DNA of 64,000 nucleotides from DATGIQ01 sp035295665 (GTDB lineage Bacteria > Planctomycetota > Planctomycetia > Gemmatales > Gemmataceae): NCBI GenBank assembly GCA_035295665.1, contig DATGIQ010000544.1, positions 4,701 through 68,700 on the forward strand. Direction: 5' to 3'. A model generated the notes under the pieces. That model saw only the letters and a list, made by a program, of their open reading frames with translations. It ran no database searches and had not been told where the DNA came from. Every line of letters starts with the position of its first letter. Position 1 is the first letter of the stretch. Made by a program: the position numbers and the translations under genes. Shown one piece after another: positions 52,201 to 62,181 of the stretch.

Positions 52201-53859
52201 ATGGATCTGAAAGTTGACGAAGGGCTGAAGGCATTACTCGTTTCGGGCAAGGAGAAAGGCTATCTGACCTACGGTCAGGTGAATGACTACTTGCCGGATG
52301 ATGCCGTCAATCCCGAAAAACTGGATCAGCTCTTGCTCATCCTCGAAGAGCACGGCATTGAGCTGATTGACGAATCCGAAGCCGAGGAGCGCGAAGCCGG
52401 CCCGAGAACGGGCCCGCGGGACGAAGAGGTGCGCGGGGAGCTCGACCTGAGTTTCATCGAGGAAGAGGACAACCGCCGAACCGACGATCCCGTGCGGATG
52501 TATCTGACGCAGATGGGCGAGATCCCGCTTCTGAAACGGGAAGAGGAGATCGCGCTCGCCAAGAAAATCGAAGTCACGCGTAAACGGTTCCGCCGCAAAG
52601 TACTGGAATGCGATGGAGCCCTCCGCAAGGTGGTGGATACGCTTAAACGGGTTCACACCACGGAATTGCCTTTTGATCGCACGATCAAGGTGTCGCTCAC
52701 CGAGAATCTGGAGAAAGACAAGATTCTCCAGCGCATGCCTCACAATCTCAAGACGCTGGATCACTTGATGGAGCTCAACGACCAGGAATTCCAGCTCCTT
52801 CTCGATCCGCGGACACCCGAAGAGCAAAAGCGAGTGCTGCGCCGCAACATCCGCTTGCGGCGGCGCAAGGCCGTGACGCTGGTTGAAGAGCTCAGCATCC
52901 GCACGCAGAAAGTCCAGCCGCTCATGAAGACGATGGAACAAACATCGGTCCGGATGGACGAGCTGGAACAGCAGATCGAAGACCTGAAAGGTCTGCGCAA
53001 CGCCAAGGAGGATCGTGCCAATCTGGAAAAAGAGCTGAACGACCTTATGCTCATGACGCTGGAGGAACCAATCAGCCTCCGCAAGCGCGTTGAAATCGTC
53101 AAGAAGCGCTTCGCAGAGTATGAGGAAGCCAAGCGGGCCCTGTCCGGCGGCAATTTACGGCTGGTGGTGAGCATTGCCAAGAAGTACCGCAACCGTGGGC
53201 TGAGCTTCCTGGATCTGATTCAGGAAGGGAACACGGGCCTGATGCGAGCCGTCGACAAGTACGAGTATCGCCGCGGCTACAAGTTCAGCACCTATGCCAC
53301 GTGGTGGATTCGCCAGGCGATCACGCGGGCCATCGCCGACCAGGCCCGGACGATTCGTATCCCCGTGCACATGATCGAAACGATGAGCAAGCTCCGCAAC
53401 GTCTCCAAGAAGTTGCTGCAAGAGATGGGGCGGGAGCCGACCATCGAAGAAACCGCCCGGGCCGCTGGCATCACGGTTGAGGAAACGCGCCGGGTTCTCA
53501 AAATCAGCCGTCATCCCATCAGCCTGGACCGTCCCGTAGGCGAAAGTGAAGATAGCTATTTTGGTGACTTTATTGAAGATAACAGCGCCGAGTCCCCGGT
53601 TAGTGCAGCCACCCAGGAGATGCTCAAGGATAAAATCGAGCAGGTCCTGAAAACGTTGACCTATCGGGAGCGGGAAATCATCAAGCTGCGTTACGGCCTG
53701 GGGGATGGCTACACCTACACGCTGGAAGAGGTCGGCCGGATTTTCAAGGTTACCCGGGAGCGCGTCCGGCAGATCGAAGCCAAAGCCGTCCGTAAGCTAC
53801 AACATCCTGTTCGCAGCCGCCAACTCGAGGGCTTCCTCGATGGCGTCCTCCGCCGCTGA
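52201..53859 (+). CDS. rpoD: RNA polymerase primary sigma factor (sigma-70)
   Basis: A 552-residue housekeeping sigma factor. Region 1.1 is at the start ([23 protein letters not shown]). Region 1.2 is [16 protein letters not shown], region 2 is [27 protein letters not shown] then [19 protein letters not shown], and region 4 is [24 protein letters not shown], ending [15 protein letters not shown]. The non-conserved part between 1.2 and 2 (about residues 125-310) is moderately long and charged. ATG at 52201 follows GAGGAGGGG. A strong terminator follows the gene. Confidence 0.97.
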   Translation: MDLKVDEGLKALLVSGKEKGYLTYGQVNDYLPDDAVNPEKLDQLLLILEEHGIELIDESEAEEREAGPRTGPRDEEVRGELDLSFIEEEDNRRTDDPVRMYLTQMGEIPLLKREEEIALAKKIEVTRKRFRRKVLECDGALRKVVDTLKRVHTTELPFDRTIKVSLTENLEKDKILQRMPHNLKTLDHLMELNDQEFQLLLDPRTPEEQKRVLRRNIRLRRRKAVTLVEELSIRTQKVQPLMKTMEQTSVRMDELEQQIEDLKGLRNAKEDRANLEKELNDLMLMTLEEPISLRKRVEIVKKRFAEYEEAKRALSGGNLRLVVSIAKKYRNRGLSFLDLIQEGNTGLMRAVDKYEYRRGYKFSTYATWWIRQAITRAIADQARTIRIPVHMIETMSKLRNVSKKLLQEMGREPTIEETARAAGITVEETRRVLKISRHPISLDRPVGESEDSYFGDFIEDNSAESPVSAATQEMLKDKIEQVLKTLTYREREIIKLRYGLGDGYTYTLEEVGRIFKVTRERVRQIEAKAVRKLQHPVRSRQLEGFLDGVLRR

Positions 53860-53867
53860 CCACCTCA

Positions 53868-53899
53868 CCGCCGGTCCCTTGGACCGGCGGTTTTCTTTT
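53868..53899 (+). terminator. Strong intrinsic terminator of rpoD
   Basis: CCGCCGGTCC (53868-53877) pairs perfectly with GGACCGGCGG (53881-53890) across CTT, followed by TTTTCTTTT. It lies nine bases after the stop codon. It is the clearest intrinsic terminator in the window. Confidence 0.95.
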
Positions 53900-54003
53900 G
53901 CATAGAGTAAACTAAAGGTAGGCAGCGGTGCGGAGGGGTATTCCGAATTCGCAGTCTCGCCGGGCCCCATCACCACCTTCGCTGTCTCCCAGGGAGACTT
54001 ACG

Positions 54004-54705
54004 ATGGCAGGACCTGCCACGATCCTTCGCGAGATCCATCGCTTGCGCCGCCATGCAAAAGACTTACAAGCCGAAATCGACCGTGGGCCGCGGCTGCTCA
54101 AAGCTCAACGGACCAAGGTAGCCAAGCAGGAAGAGGCCTTGCAAGGAGGGCACGACACCCTGAAGCGACTCAAGATGTCCAGCCACGACAAGGAAGTCCA
54201 GCTCAAGGCCACATTGCAGCAGATCAACAAGCATGAGAACCAGTTGAACGAGGCTGGCTCCAAGAAGGAATACGACGCCCTGAAAACCGAGATCGCCGCC
54301 GACAAGAAAAAATGCCAGGAGCTGGAGGACGAAATCCTGGGCCACATGGCCGAGATCGAAGAGCGCACGGCCCAGCTCCCCGCACTGGAAAAGGCCGTGC
54401 AGCATGCCAAGGCCGAGTACGCCGAACACGAGAAGAACGCTCAGGGCCGTATCGCCGGCCTCACCGAGCAGCTCAATAAGGCGTTGGCGGACATCCAACA
54501 AATTGAGTCGACTCTGCCATCGGATATCCGGCCACAGTACGACCGGTTGGTGGCCGCCCGCGGCGAAGACGCCATGGCCGCGGTGGAACACCGCACGTGC
54601 ATGGCCTGCTACACGGAAATCACCGCCCAGAGCTACAACGATCTGATGCTGAGCCAGTTTGTGTTTTGCAAGAATTGTGGACGAGCGCTCTATCTGCCGG
54701 ACTGA
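54004..54705 (+). CDS. Coiled-coil protein with C-terminal C4 zinc ribbon
   Basis: A 233-residue protein. Residues 5-175 are strongly helical and charged, with long heptad patterns (KAQRTKVAKQEEALQGGHD, KSSEYDALKTEI-like). Residues 195-233 are a zinc ribbon: RTCMACYTEITAQ and FCKNCGRALYLPD. This architecture is that of the CdsZ/zf-RING_7 family, thought to bind nucleic acid or ribosomal partners. The ATG at 54004 follows GGGAGACTTACG. It lies between rpoD and the MFS gene, alone in transcription unit or with the latter. Confidence 0.8.
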   Translation: MAGPATILREIHRLRRHAKDLQAEIDRGPRLLKAQRTKVAKQEEALQGGHDTLKRLKMSSHDKEVQLKATLQQINKHENQLNEAGSKKEYDALKTEIAADKKKCQELEDEILGHMAEIEERTAQLPALEKAVQHAKAEYAEHEKNAQGRIAGLTEQLNKALADIQQIESTLPSDIRPQYDRLVAARGEDAMAAVEHRTCMACYTEITAQSYNDLMLSQFVFCKNCGRALYLPD

Positions 54706-54795
54706 TATCGCCGCCCGCCGGGCCGGACCGAGTACGCTCCTTCCAACCCGTTGCCATTGACTCGGCACGATCAATCCAAGGATGGGAGTCTTTTG

Positions 54796-56199
54796 ATGAT
54801 TGCCAATCCGGTTGCCTCGTCCGATCCAAGTCTTTCCCCCTCCAAGGACCGGCCTCTGCCGGGAGCGCGTGCAGCACTCGTGTTGCTGCTGTGCATCAAT
54901 CTCTTCAATTACATCGACCGGCAAGTGTTGGCAGCGGTCGTGCCTTTCCTCCGACCGCTGGCGCAGAATCTGGGCGATTCACCTCTGGCGGCGCTCCTGG
55001 GCTGGCTCCAGCGACTGCTTGGTTCCAATCCGGAAAATGCCCTGATCGGCCTGTTGGCGATGGCCTTCATGGTGACGTACATGATTGCCGCGCCGCTGTT
55101 TGGCTGGCTCGCAGAACGTACGTCGCGCTGGCTGCTAGTTGGTGTCGGCGTCATTCTGTGGAGCCTGGCCAGTGGGGCGACCGGGTTGGCCCAAACCTTT
55201 GGCGTTCTGCTGCTGACGCGCTGCTTGGTGGGTATCGGCGAAGCCGCCTACGGTCCGGTCGCGCCGACGATGATCTCCGATCTGTATCCGGTCAAAGTCC
55301 GTGGCAGCGTACTGGCCTGGTTCTACATGGCCATCCCGGTCGGAAGCGCCTTGGGCTTTGTCCTGGGAGGCCAAGTCGCCGACTCAGCCTGGCTTACGGC
55401 GTGGGGCGTGGATCCGGAGGCGCGTTGGCGATGGGCCTTTTACTTGGTCGTGCCGCCGGGCCTGCTGCTGGGCCTGTGGTGCTGGCTGATGCCGGAGCCG
55501 GCACGCGGCCAAGCCGATCTGGGTGATGGGCATCCGCCGCGTCAGGCCAGCTTGCGGGACTACTTGCTGCTGCTGCGGACGCCGTCCTACGTGCTGGATA
55601 CGCTGGGCATGGCCGCCATGACCTTTGCCCTGGGCGGAATTGGCTTCTGGATGCCATCGTATATCCACGAGTTTCGCGGCGAACCGAATCTCGGCCGGGT
55701 GAACCTGATTTTTGGGGCCATCGTGGTCGTGGCTGGTTTGACAGCCACGCTGTTGGGCGGCATTGCAGGAGACAAGCTCCGTGCCCGTTTCCCGGGCTCG
55801 TACTTCCTGGTCTCCGGCATGGCGATGTTGATCGGGTTCCCGTTCTCTGTGTTGATGCTTTATGTCCCATTTCCATGGAACTGGCTCGTGATCTTCCTAG
55901 CTTGCTTCTGCCTGTTCTTCAATACGGGACCCACGAATACGATCCTGGCCAACGTGACTCACCCTTCTATCCGGGCCAGCGCGTTTGCGTTGAATATCTT
56001 GGTGATCCACTTGCTGGGAGATGTCATCTCCCCGCTGGTCATCGGTGCCATAACGGATGCGTCCGGCAAGAACATGAACATTGCCTTTCTGTTCGTCTCT
56101 GCGGCGGTCTTGCTGGGAGGCGTTCTCTGGCTTTGGGGAGCACGCTACCTGGCCCGTGACACCGCCCTGGCTCCGACCCGCCTGGCCGAACCGAGGTAG
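54796..56199 (+). CDS. MFS transporter, spinster-like
   Basis: A 467-residue integral membrane protein with about 12 helices. It shows LLLCINLFNYIDRQVLAAVVP in helix 1, LFGWLAERTSRWLLVGVGV in the loop 2-3 motif, and RCLVGIGEAAYGPVAPTMISD in helix 4-5, as in the spinster/sphingolipid-like branch and the ACS-type sugar and hexuronate branch. ATG at 54796 follows AAGGATGGGAG; an upstream in-frame codon is not needed. The substrate is unknown. The gene is 90 bases after the zinc-ribbon gene. Confidence 0.85.
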   Translation: MIANPVASSDPSLSPSKDRPLPGARAALVLLLCINLFNYIDRQVLAAVVPFLRPLAQNLGDSPLAALLGWLQRLLGSNPENALIGLLAMAFMVTYMIAAPLFGWLAERTSRWLLVGVGVILWSLASGATGLAQTFGVLLLTRCLVGIGEAAYGPVAPTMISDLYPVKVRGSVLAWFYMAIPVGSALGFVLGGQVADSAWLTAWGVDPEARWRWAFYLVVPPGLLLGLWCWLMPEPARGQADLGDGHPPRQASLRDYLLLLRTPSYVLDTLGMAAMTFALGGIGFWMPSYIHEFRGEPNLGRVNLIFGAIVVVAGLTATLLGGIAGDKLRARFPGSYFLVSGMAMLIGFPFSVLMLYVPFPWNWLVIFLACFCLFFNTGPTNTILANVTHPSIRASAFALNILVIHLLGDVISPLVIGAITDASGKNMNIAFLFVSAAVLLGGVLWLWGARYLARDTALAPTRLAEPR

Positions 56200-56264
56200 T
56201 TCATCCTCCAGTAGAGTTTTCGCGCCTTGTCGCTTCTGGCACAAAAATATATACTTACGCCAAT

Positions 56265-56732
56265 ATGATCCTCTCCACGAATGAACCACCACCTTGTCTG
56301 CCGAGAGCAGAACGGCTGCGGAGTGCATTGGAACAGGCCGGCTGGCGATGCACACGGCAGCGGGCGGCCGTGTTTGATTACCTGTGTGCGGTGGAATCCC
56401 ATCCCACGGCGGAGGACGTATACCAAGCCGTCCGGCGCCGGCTTCCCAAAATCAGTCTCGCCACCGTGTACAAGGCCCTGGAAGCCCTGGTCGATAGCCA
56501 GCTTGCTGAGAAGCTGACATCCGGCAACGGCCCCGCTCGATTCGACTGCCATCACCAGGCCCATTATCATTTCCGCTGCGTGGATAGCGATGAGGTGCGC
56601 GATTTGCCGGTCGCTTACGACCCGCAGTTGATTGACAAACTGGATCCTCAGCTCATTTCCCATCTGCGCCAGCAGGGATTTCACGTCACGGGTTATCGCC
56701 TCGAGGTGCTCGGGCATTTGCAGAAAACATGA
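56265..56732 (+). CDS. Fur-family metal-responsive transcription regulator
   Basis: A 155-residue regulator. The winged helix is RLRSALEQAGWRCTRQRAAV to ISLATVYKALEALVDSQLAEKL. The metal part has ARFDCHHQAHYHFRC, with His residues for the regulatory site. The C-terminal CxxC pair of structural zinc sites in PerR and Zur is missing, so it may bind one metal only. It could be Fur, PerR or Zur-like; which metal is unknown. ATG at 56265 has weak SD support. It converges on fabD. Confidence 0.9.
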   Translation: MILSTNEPPPCLPRAERLRSALEQAGWRCTRQRAAVFDYLCAVESHPTAEDVYQAVRRRLPKISLATVYKALEALVDSQLAEKLTSGNGPARFDCHHQAHYHFRCVDSDEVRDLPVAYDPQLIDKLDPQLISHLRQQGFHVTGYRLEVLGHLQKT

Positions 56733-56756
56733 ATCTTCCCGTCCGCAGAGCTGGCA

Positions 56757-57662
56757 TCAGGCGGAAATGTTGTGGCATTCCACGCGACGCTGGACACGTT
56801 TGAGCAGACCGGCCAGCACACGTCCCGGACCGATCTCGTAAAAGCCATCGTAGCCGGCGCCCAACAGGTTTCGCATCGTCTGCTCCCACAACACCGGCTG
56901 GAGCACCTGCCGGATCAACAAGCTGCGGATCTCCTCCGGATCGGTGTGTGGCTGGGCATCGACGTTGGACCAGACCGGAATGCGCGGCCGCTGCATCGGG
57001 ACGCGCGCCAACGCATCCGCGAGTTGCTGGTCGGCCGGCCGCATTAACGTGGTATGAAAGGCCCCGGCCACCGCGAGACGAATCGTTCGCCCGCCGAAAT
57101 TTCCGGCCAGGCGTTCCACGGCTTCGCAGGCCGCTTGGGTGCCCGAGACTACAATGTTGCCCGGACAAAGCAGATTGGCGATTTCGAGCGTTTCGCTGCC
57201 CCGAGCCTGGGTGCAGAGTTCTTCGACCTTGGCCGGGTCCAGCCCGAGCACACTGATCATGCCACTTGGTACGGCATCGGCGGCCGCTTGCATGGCCTCG
57301 CCCCGCCGCTGCACGACACGCAATCCATCCTGGAACGTCAACGCGCCGGCATAGACCAAGGCCGTGTATTCGCCCAGGCTGAGCCCGGCTGTGGCGCTTG
57401 CCCGATCGATGGCATCCGGATCGCTGACGCGGAGAGCTTCCACCGCGGCCAAGCTCGTCACAAAGATGGCGGGCTGACTGATGGCCGTCGCATTCAACTT
57501 CGCTTCGGGTCCCTGAAAGCAGAGCTCGGCGAGATTGTAATTCAGGATGTGGGCCGCTTCTTCGTAGACCAGCCGGGCGGCGGGTAAGGTTTCGACCAGC
57601 GTCCGGCCCATGCCGACGGCCTGAGCACCCTGCCCTGGGAAAAGAAATGCAACCTTGCTCAC
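56757..57662 (-). CDS. fabD: Malonyl-CoA-acyl carrier protein transacylase
   Basis: A 301-residue enzyme that loads malonyl groups onto ACP for fatty acid synthesis. The start is VSKVAFLFPGQGAQAVGMG; GTG at 57662 fits the family. The nucleophile lies in ATAGLSLGEYTALV (Ser in GLSLG), with QRRGEAMQAAAD for the carboxylate-binding Arg and AVAGAFHTTLM for the catalytic His. It follows plsX after 61 bases. Same operon as rpmF and plsX. Confidence 0.96.
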   Translation of the reverse strand: MSKVAFLFPGQGAQAVGMGRTLVETLPAARLVYEEAAHILNYNLAELCFQGPEAKLNATAISQPAIFVTSLAAVEALRVSDPDAIDRASATAGLSLGEYTALVYAGALTFQDGLRVVQRRGEAMQAAADAVPSGMISVLGLDPAKVEELCTQARGSETLEIANLLCPGNIVVSGTQAACEAVERLAGNFGGRTIRLAVAGAFHTTLMRPADQQLADALARVPMQRPRIPVWSNVDAQPHTDPEEIRSLLIRQVLQPVLWEQTMRNLLGAGYDGFYEIGPGRVLAGLLKRVQRRVECHNISA

Positions 57663-57723
57663 GGAAGATATCCTATTCCGGCGGTTGAAATGATGGGCGC
57701 CAGCGCGCGGTTCCGAACCGCCG

Positions 57724-58749
57724 CTAAACAGCATCTTCGTCTTCGGTTTGCGTGCTTGCTTCCAGTTCCAGCTCTTGCACGATCAGTTCGTTGAGCTTGG
57801 CTTTGGTGTAGCGGGCGGCCATGCCGAGGGCATTCTTGATCGCCTGGTCACCGGAGCTGCCGTGGCAGATAATGCAAATGCCGTCGATCCCGAGTAGGGG
57901 TGCGCCGCCCTGGGAACTGTAATCATACCGTTCCACCAGGGCTTGCAGCGCCTGCTGGGCGCGCGGGCGTTCCGCATCGAGAGCTCCGAGGACGTCCTTG
58001 GCGGCCATCTTCATGGCAAAGTCGAAGACCCCCTCGGACACTTTCAAAACGACATTGCCAACGAAGCCGTCGGTCACGACGACATCACACGCCCCCCGGT
58101 TGATATCGCGGCCCTCGACGTTGCCGATGAATTGTTCGCGTAGGTGGCTGCTGTTGAAAAGGGCATGGGTTTCCTTGGCCAGATCATGCCCTTTTTGCTC
58201 CTCGGATCCGATATTCATCAGGCCAATCGTGGGGCGGTCGCGCTGCAAAATGTGTCGCGCAAAAATGCTCCCCATGATGCCGTATTGGAAGAGGTGCGTC
58301 GGTTTCGGATTAACGTTGGCGCCTACATCCAGCAGCACGCACGGACCGCGCAAGCTCGGCATGACGGCCGCAATTCCGGGCCGGCGGACATTTTTCAGAA
58401 AGCGCCGCAGACGCAAGCCGCCGGCCACCATGGCACCTGTATTGCCCGCGCTGACAATGGCCTCGACTTTCCGCTCGGCGAGAAGCTGCCAGCAGCGGCT
58501 GATCGAGTTGTCCGGCTTCTTCCGCAAAGCCAGCACGGGAGTCTCTTCCATCGTGATCACCTGGGTGCAATGGAAGATCTCCAGCCGGTCATTCGGGAAT
58601 GTCCCCGGCGGGAAGCACGGCTCGATCTGGGCGCGGTCGCCAACCAACAGGACATGCAGCTCTGGGTCGGCAGCCACTGCTTTCACGGCCCCGGCAACGA
58701 TTGGTCCGGGCGCATCATCACCGCCCATCGCGTCCAACGCGATACGCAT
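57724..58749 (-). CDS. plsX: Phosphate acyltransferase
   Basis: A 341-residue enzyme that converts acyl-ACP to acyl-phosphate for phosphatidic acid synthesis. It starts MRIALDAMGGDDAPGPIVAG and has ILVVG-like strand segments, SAGNTGAMVAGGLRLRR, LLDVGANVNPKPTHLFQYG and GFVGNVVLKVSEGV, the recognised PlsX pattern. ATG at 58749 follows GAGGAGAAATGA, which lies inside the end of rpmF, so the two are translationally linked. Typical rpmF-plsX-fabD order. Length is normal. Confidence 0.97.
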   Translation of the reverse strand: MRIALDAMGGDDAPGPIVAGAVKAVAADPELHVLLVGDRAQIEPCFPPGTFPNDRLEIFHCTQVITMEETPVLALRKKPDNSISRCWQLLAERKVEAIVSAGNTGAMVAGGLRLRRFLKNVRRPGIAAVMPSLRGPCVLLDVGANVNPKPTHLFQYGIMGSIFARHILQRDRPTIGLMNIGSEEQKGHDLAKETHALFNSSHLREQFIGNVEGRDINRGACDVVVTDGFVGNVVLKVSEGVFDFAMKMAAKDVLGALDAERPRAQQALQALVERYDYSSQGGAPLLGIDGICIICHGSSGDQAIKNALGMAARYTKAKLNELIVQELELEASTQTEDEDAV

Positions 58750-58752
58750 AGA

Positions 58753-58938
58753 TCATTTCTCCTCTTCCATCGATACCACTTCCCGGCCTTGATAGTGGCC
58801 GCAGTTAGGGCAGACGCGATGCGGCAACACCGGCTCATTGCACCGACTGCAGTACTGCACCTGGAGAGGTTTGATGTGGTGATGACTCCGCCGTTTGCCC
58901 TGGCGGGCATGGGAGGTTCGTCGCTTTGGGACTGCCAT
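58753..58938 (-). CDS. rpmF: 50S ribosomal protein L32
   Basis: A 61-residue ribosomal protein. It starts MAVPKRRTSHARQGKRRSHH and has the four zinc cysteines CSRCNEPVLPHRVCPNC, so this is the zinc-binding form of L32. ATG at 58938 follows AGGACGAGTGCC. It is first in the rpmF-plsX-fabD operon. Confidence 0.98.
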   Translation of the reverse strand: MAVPKRRTSHARQGKRRSHHHIKPLQVQYCSRCNEPVLPHRVCPNCGHYQGREVVSMEEEK

Positions 58939-59054
58939 GGCACTCGTCCTGTCTAAATCAAACTAGGGGGTAAAGCCCGCTATCCTAGGTCTGCTCCAGA
59001 ACCACGTCAAGGGAAGCCGACCGTAGTCCAGTATATTTACAATGCCGCCATCAA

Positions 59055-59083
59055 GTAGTCCGTAGCAGTTCGCTACGGACTAC
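59055..59083. repeat. CTACGGAC-type palindrome, copy 1
   Basis: GTAGTCCGTAGC (59055-59066) pairs perfectly with GCTACGGACTAC (59072-59083) over a five-base loop. Further partial units (GGACTACG, CACTACGGACG) run on to about 59110. Related units occur at 60921-60973 and 62182-62206. Confidence 0.8.
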
Positions 59084-59209
59084 GGACTACGAACCACGCA
59101 CTACGGACGACTTGCCGATGCCTTGTGAGCCTCGCAGGCGGTTCCTATAATTCAACACGATGGGGAGAAACCGGAGTTTAGTCGCCGTCCACGAAGAGGT
59201 GGAGTCATT

Positions 59210-60910
59210 GTGCCGGAGCGACCTCGGATCCTGGTTTTGGAAGGTTCCAACCATGCGGTAGGAGACCTGCTGCAAGGCTCCCAGCCGGGCTGGGAGTTGG
59301 TCCGAGTCGCCGATCCCGGTCAGGGATTGGCTCTCCTGCGCAGCGAACACTTCGATGGCATCTACGCGGATACCCACGATCCGCTCGTCTGGGCCCAGGC
59401 CGAAAACCTCCTTCAGGCTGAGCGCATCCTCGAAGCTCTTGCGGACGGTGTGGCGGTGGTCAACGCAGACCTGCGGATCACCTGGGCCAACCGGACGTTC
59501 GAAAAGTGGTGCGATGGTCCCTTGCTCGGCCGAAGCTTTTACGAGGCCCTCGGTTCCCCGGAGATCCTGGGGCCAGACTACTGTCCCTTCCACAGCGCCT
59601 TGTCCGGCAAAACGATCTCCACCCGGCTTCATTGCCACGATAACCGCTACCTCGACCTGCACGTTACCCCCGTTTACAATGCTGAAAATAAGGTCAGCCA
59701 ATTGATCAGCCTGGCCCGGGACGTCACTTCGGAAGTGCAACAGCAGCAGAAACTCGATGCCCTGCACCAGGCCGGCCGACAGCTGGCCGACTTGAGTCCC
59801 GATCAGCTTTCTGAGATGAGCGTGGAAGAACGAATTGAAATGCTCAAGCTCAACATCCGCCGGCTCACGCATGATCTGCTCCACTACGATGTCATCGAAA
59901 TTCGCTTGCTCGACCCGCAAACGGGCCGGCTGGAGCCGCTCCTCCAGGAAGGGATGACTCCGGGTGCTGCCGGCCGCGTCCTTTACGCCAAGGCGGAAGG
60001 GAATGGCATCACAGGTTTTGTGGCCGCAACGGGAAAAAGCTACCTCTGTCCGGATACGGCGACCGATCCCCTCTTCCTCGAAGGATCGGCCGGGGCGCGC
60101 AGCTCGTTGACGATCCCGCTCCTCATTCAGGATGAGGTCATCGGCACGTTCAACGTGGAAAGTCCCAAGTTGAACGCCTTCGGCGAAGACGATCTCCAAT
60201 TTGCGGAGATTTTCAGCCGCGAATTGGCCGCCGCTCTGCACACGCTCCAGCTCCTCACCGCGGAGAAGCGCAGCTCGGCCTCGCAATCGATTGAAGCGAT
60301 TAGCCGTGAGGTGGTGCTGCCGGTAGACGACATCCTGGCCGCAGCGACGACCGTGCTCGATCGGTACATCGGCCATGAACCGGAACTGGCTGAGAAGCTA
60401 CGGCAAATCCTCACGAGCGCCCGCGCCATCAAGCAGTCGATCCAGAAAGTGGGCGAAGACCTGACCGCGACCAAGACCCCGGCACGCACCGGCGAGGGCA
60501 GCCATCCGCGTCTGAAGGGCCTCCGCCTGCTCGTGATTGACAATGATGATCGTGTCCGGCGCTCGGCGCACATCATCCTGGGACGGTTTGGCTGCGTGGT
60601 GGAAACGGCGCGCGATGGGCAGGAAGCTCTGACCATGGCCCGCTTGAGCACGTACGATGCCATCCTGGTGGATATCCGTCTGCCTGACCTATCCGGCTAC
60701 GAGATCTATCGACAGCTCCGCCAGGCCCAGCCCAAAGCCCGCGTGATTCTCATGACCGCCTACGGATATGATGCGTCCCACTCAATCGTCAAATGTCGCC
60801 AGGAAGGCCTTCGCTATGTCCTCTTCAAGCCCTTCCACGTCGATCAACTGTTGGATGTGCTCGAGAATCCTACCGACAGCCCCGTGCAGAACACGAAATG
60901 TGGCGTATAA
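59210..60910 (+). CDS. PAS-GAF-response regulator receiver protein
   Basis: A 566-residue signalling protein. The first 60 residues look like a degenerate receiver (PRILVLEGSNHAVGD). A PAS domain covers about 70-185 (GVAVVNADLRITWANRTF), a GAF domain 205-355 (LHYDVIEIRLLDPQTGRLE, RSSLTIPLLIQDEVIGTF), a helical part 365-430, and a C-terminal receiver 440-560 (RLLVIDNDDRVRRSAHIIL, ILVDIRLPDLSGYE, MTAYG, FKPF). The phosphoacceptor is Asp in ILVDIRLPD. No kinase HATPase domain is present. GTG at 59210 follows GAGGTGGAG. It stands alone. Confidence 0.85.
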   Translation: MPERPRILVLEGSNHAVGDLLQGSQPGWELVRVADPGQGLALLRSEHFDGIYADTHDPLVWAQAENLLQAERILEALADGVAVVNADLRITWANRTFEKWCDGPLLGRSFYEALGSPEILGPDYCPFHSALSGKTISTRLHCHDNRYLDLHVTPVYNAENKVSQLISLARDVTSEVQQQQKLDALHQAGRQLADLSPDQLSEMSVEERIEMLKLNIRRLTHDLLHYDVIEIRLLDPQTGRLEPLLQEGMTPGAAGRVLYAKAEGNGITGFVAATGKSYLCPDTATDPLFLEGSAGARSSLTIPLLIQDEVIGTFNVESPKLNAFGEDDLQFAEIFSRELAAALHTLQLLTAEKRSSASQSIEAISREVVLPVDDILAAATTVLDRYIGHEPELAEKLRQILTSARAIKQSIQKVGEDLTATKTPARTGEGSHPRLKGLRLLVIDNDDRVRRSAHIILGRFGCVVETARDGQEALTMARLSTYDAILVDIRLPDLSGYEIYRQLRQAQPKARVILMTAYGYDASHSIVKCRQEGLRYVLFKPFHVDQLLDVLENPTDSPVQNTKCGV

Positions 60911-60920
60911 ATGAATAGTC

Positions 60921-60973
60921 TGTAGTCCGTGGTCCGTAGTCGGTAGCCATTTGGCTACGGAGCACGGACTACA
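60921..60973. repeat. CTACGGAC-type palindrome, copy 2
   Basis: An imperfect hairpin begins TGTAGTCCGTGGTCCGTAG, has a GTAGCC-ATTT-GGCTAC core and ends GCACGGACTACA. It lies just after the PAS-GAF-REC stop and before the metallophosphoesterase. Related to copies at 59055 and 62182. Confidence 0.75.
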
Positions 60974-60995
60974 GATTAAAAACAAGGATCGCTGC

Positions 60996-62153
60996 ATGCT
61001 TGTGCTTGAGATGATCGGGTTTTCCGGGGTCTGCATTGGCCATACGGCTTTGTTGACCTTGAGCATCAATTGGTGGTATTCCTTCGCACTGCCCGCCCGT
61101 TTTCTGAGCTGCCTGCGGTTGGCCCACGGCGCGCTCGTGGTGGGCGGTCTCGTCGCTTTCACCCGGGCGTATTGGTTCCCCTCCACCGCCGCGGGGATAT
61201 TGTCCTTTGGTCCGCTCGGACAGTCGGCGGCGGCAGCGTATGCACTGCTGTGTGGTTTCATCGGTCTGGGCTATGTGCCGCTCCTGACCCTTTGGCGTTT
61301 TTGTCGCCGATGGCCGGCAGCGCTGCGGAGCAACCATACGGCCACAGTCGACGTGGCGTCTCGGCTGGGATACAAGCCAATCGGGCGGGGCAAGTACCGT
61401 GCGCTTGCTCACTTACCTGGCAATGAGATTTTTCGGGTTGATTTCGCGGAGCGGACGCTTGGCGTGCCTCAGCTCCCGGTTGCCTGGGACGGCTTGACGA
61501 TCCTGCACGTGAGCGATTTGCACTTGTGCGGCACGCCGGATCGCGTGTTTTTTCAGCAGGTCATGGACCTCTGCTCGGCCTGGGAACCCGATCTGGTAGC
61601 GATCACCGGGGACATCGTCGACAGCAATCATCATCATCGCTGGATCGTGCCGATTCTGGGCCGGCTCCGCTGGCGCTTGGCTGCATTTGCGATCCTCGGC
61701 AACCATGATGCGCGGCGGGAACCCGTCCTGGTTCGGCGGCGTTTGCAGCGGCTCGGCATCCGCGTGTTGGCCAACGCCTGGGAGCAACTGGAGGTGCGAG
61801 GTGAACCGCTCATCGTCATTGGCCATGAAGGCCCGTGGTTTCGGCCCGCTCCCGATTTGACTGCCTGTCCGCTGGGAAGCTTTCGACTTTGCTTGAGCCA
61901 CACCCCTGATAACATTCGCTGGGCCCAACAGCACGACATCCAATTGATGTTGGCCGGCCACAACCACGGCGGCCAGATTCGTCTGCCGTTGGTCGGCTCG
62001 GTGATCGTGCCGAGCCGTTATGGCCGGCGCTACGACTGTGGCACATTTTTCGAACCGCCGACGCTGCTCCATGTCAGCCGCGGTCTGAGCGGTAAGGAGC
62101 CGGTGCGCTACAATTGCCGGCCGGAGGTGGCAAAGCTCGTGCTCCGAAGATAG
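60996..62153 (+). CDS. Membrane-bound metallophosphoesterase
   Basis: A 385-residue protein. The N-terminal 120 residues contain three or four membrane segments (about 5-25, 45-65, 75-90, 95-110). The C-terminal half is a calcineurin-like phosphoesterase: [44 protein letters not shown] and [15 protein letters not shown], in the order expected for the dinuclear metal site. It resembles YkuE/UDP-diacylglucosamine hydrolase-like enzymes. ATG at 60996 follows AAGGATCG. An upstream in-frame ATG lies in the palindromic repeat and is unlikely. Confidence 0.9.
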   Translation: MLVLEMIGFSGVCIGHTALLTLSINWWYSFALPARFLSCLRLAHGALVVGGLVAFTRAYWFPSTAAGILSFGPLGQSAAAAYALLCGFIGLGYVPLLTLWRFCRRWPAALRSNHTATVDVASRLGYKPIGRGKYRALAHLPGNEIFRVDFAERTLGVPQLPVAWDGLTILHVSDLHLCGTPDRVFFQQVMDLCSAWEPDLVAITGDIVDSNHHHRWIVPILGRLRWRLAAFAILGNHDARREPVLVRRRLQRLGIRVLANAWEQLEVRGEPLIVIGHEGPWFRPAPDLTACPLGSFRLCLSHTPDNIRWAQQHDIQLMLAGHNHGGQIRLPLVGSVIVPSRYGRRYDCGTFFEPPTLLHVSRGLSGKEPVRYNCRPEVAKLVLRR

Positions 62154-62181
62154 AATCTTCAACCGTAGTTCTTTGCTTTGG

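Noticed and set aside
59087..60376. Minus-strand frame of 429 codons in the PAS-GAF-REC gene
   Set aside because: Complement of clear PAS and GAF domains.
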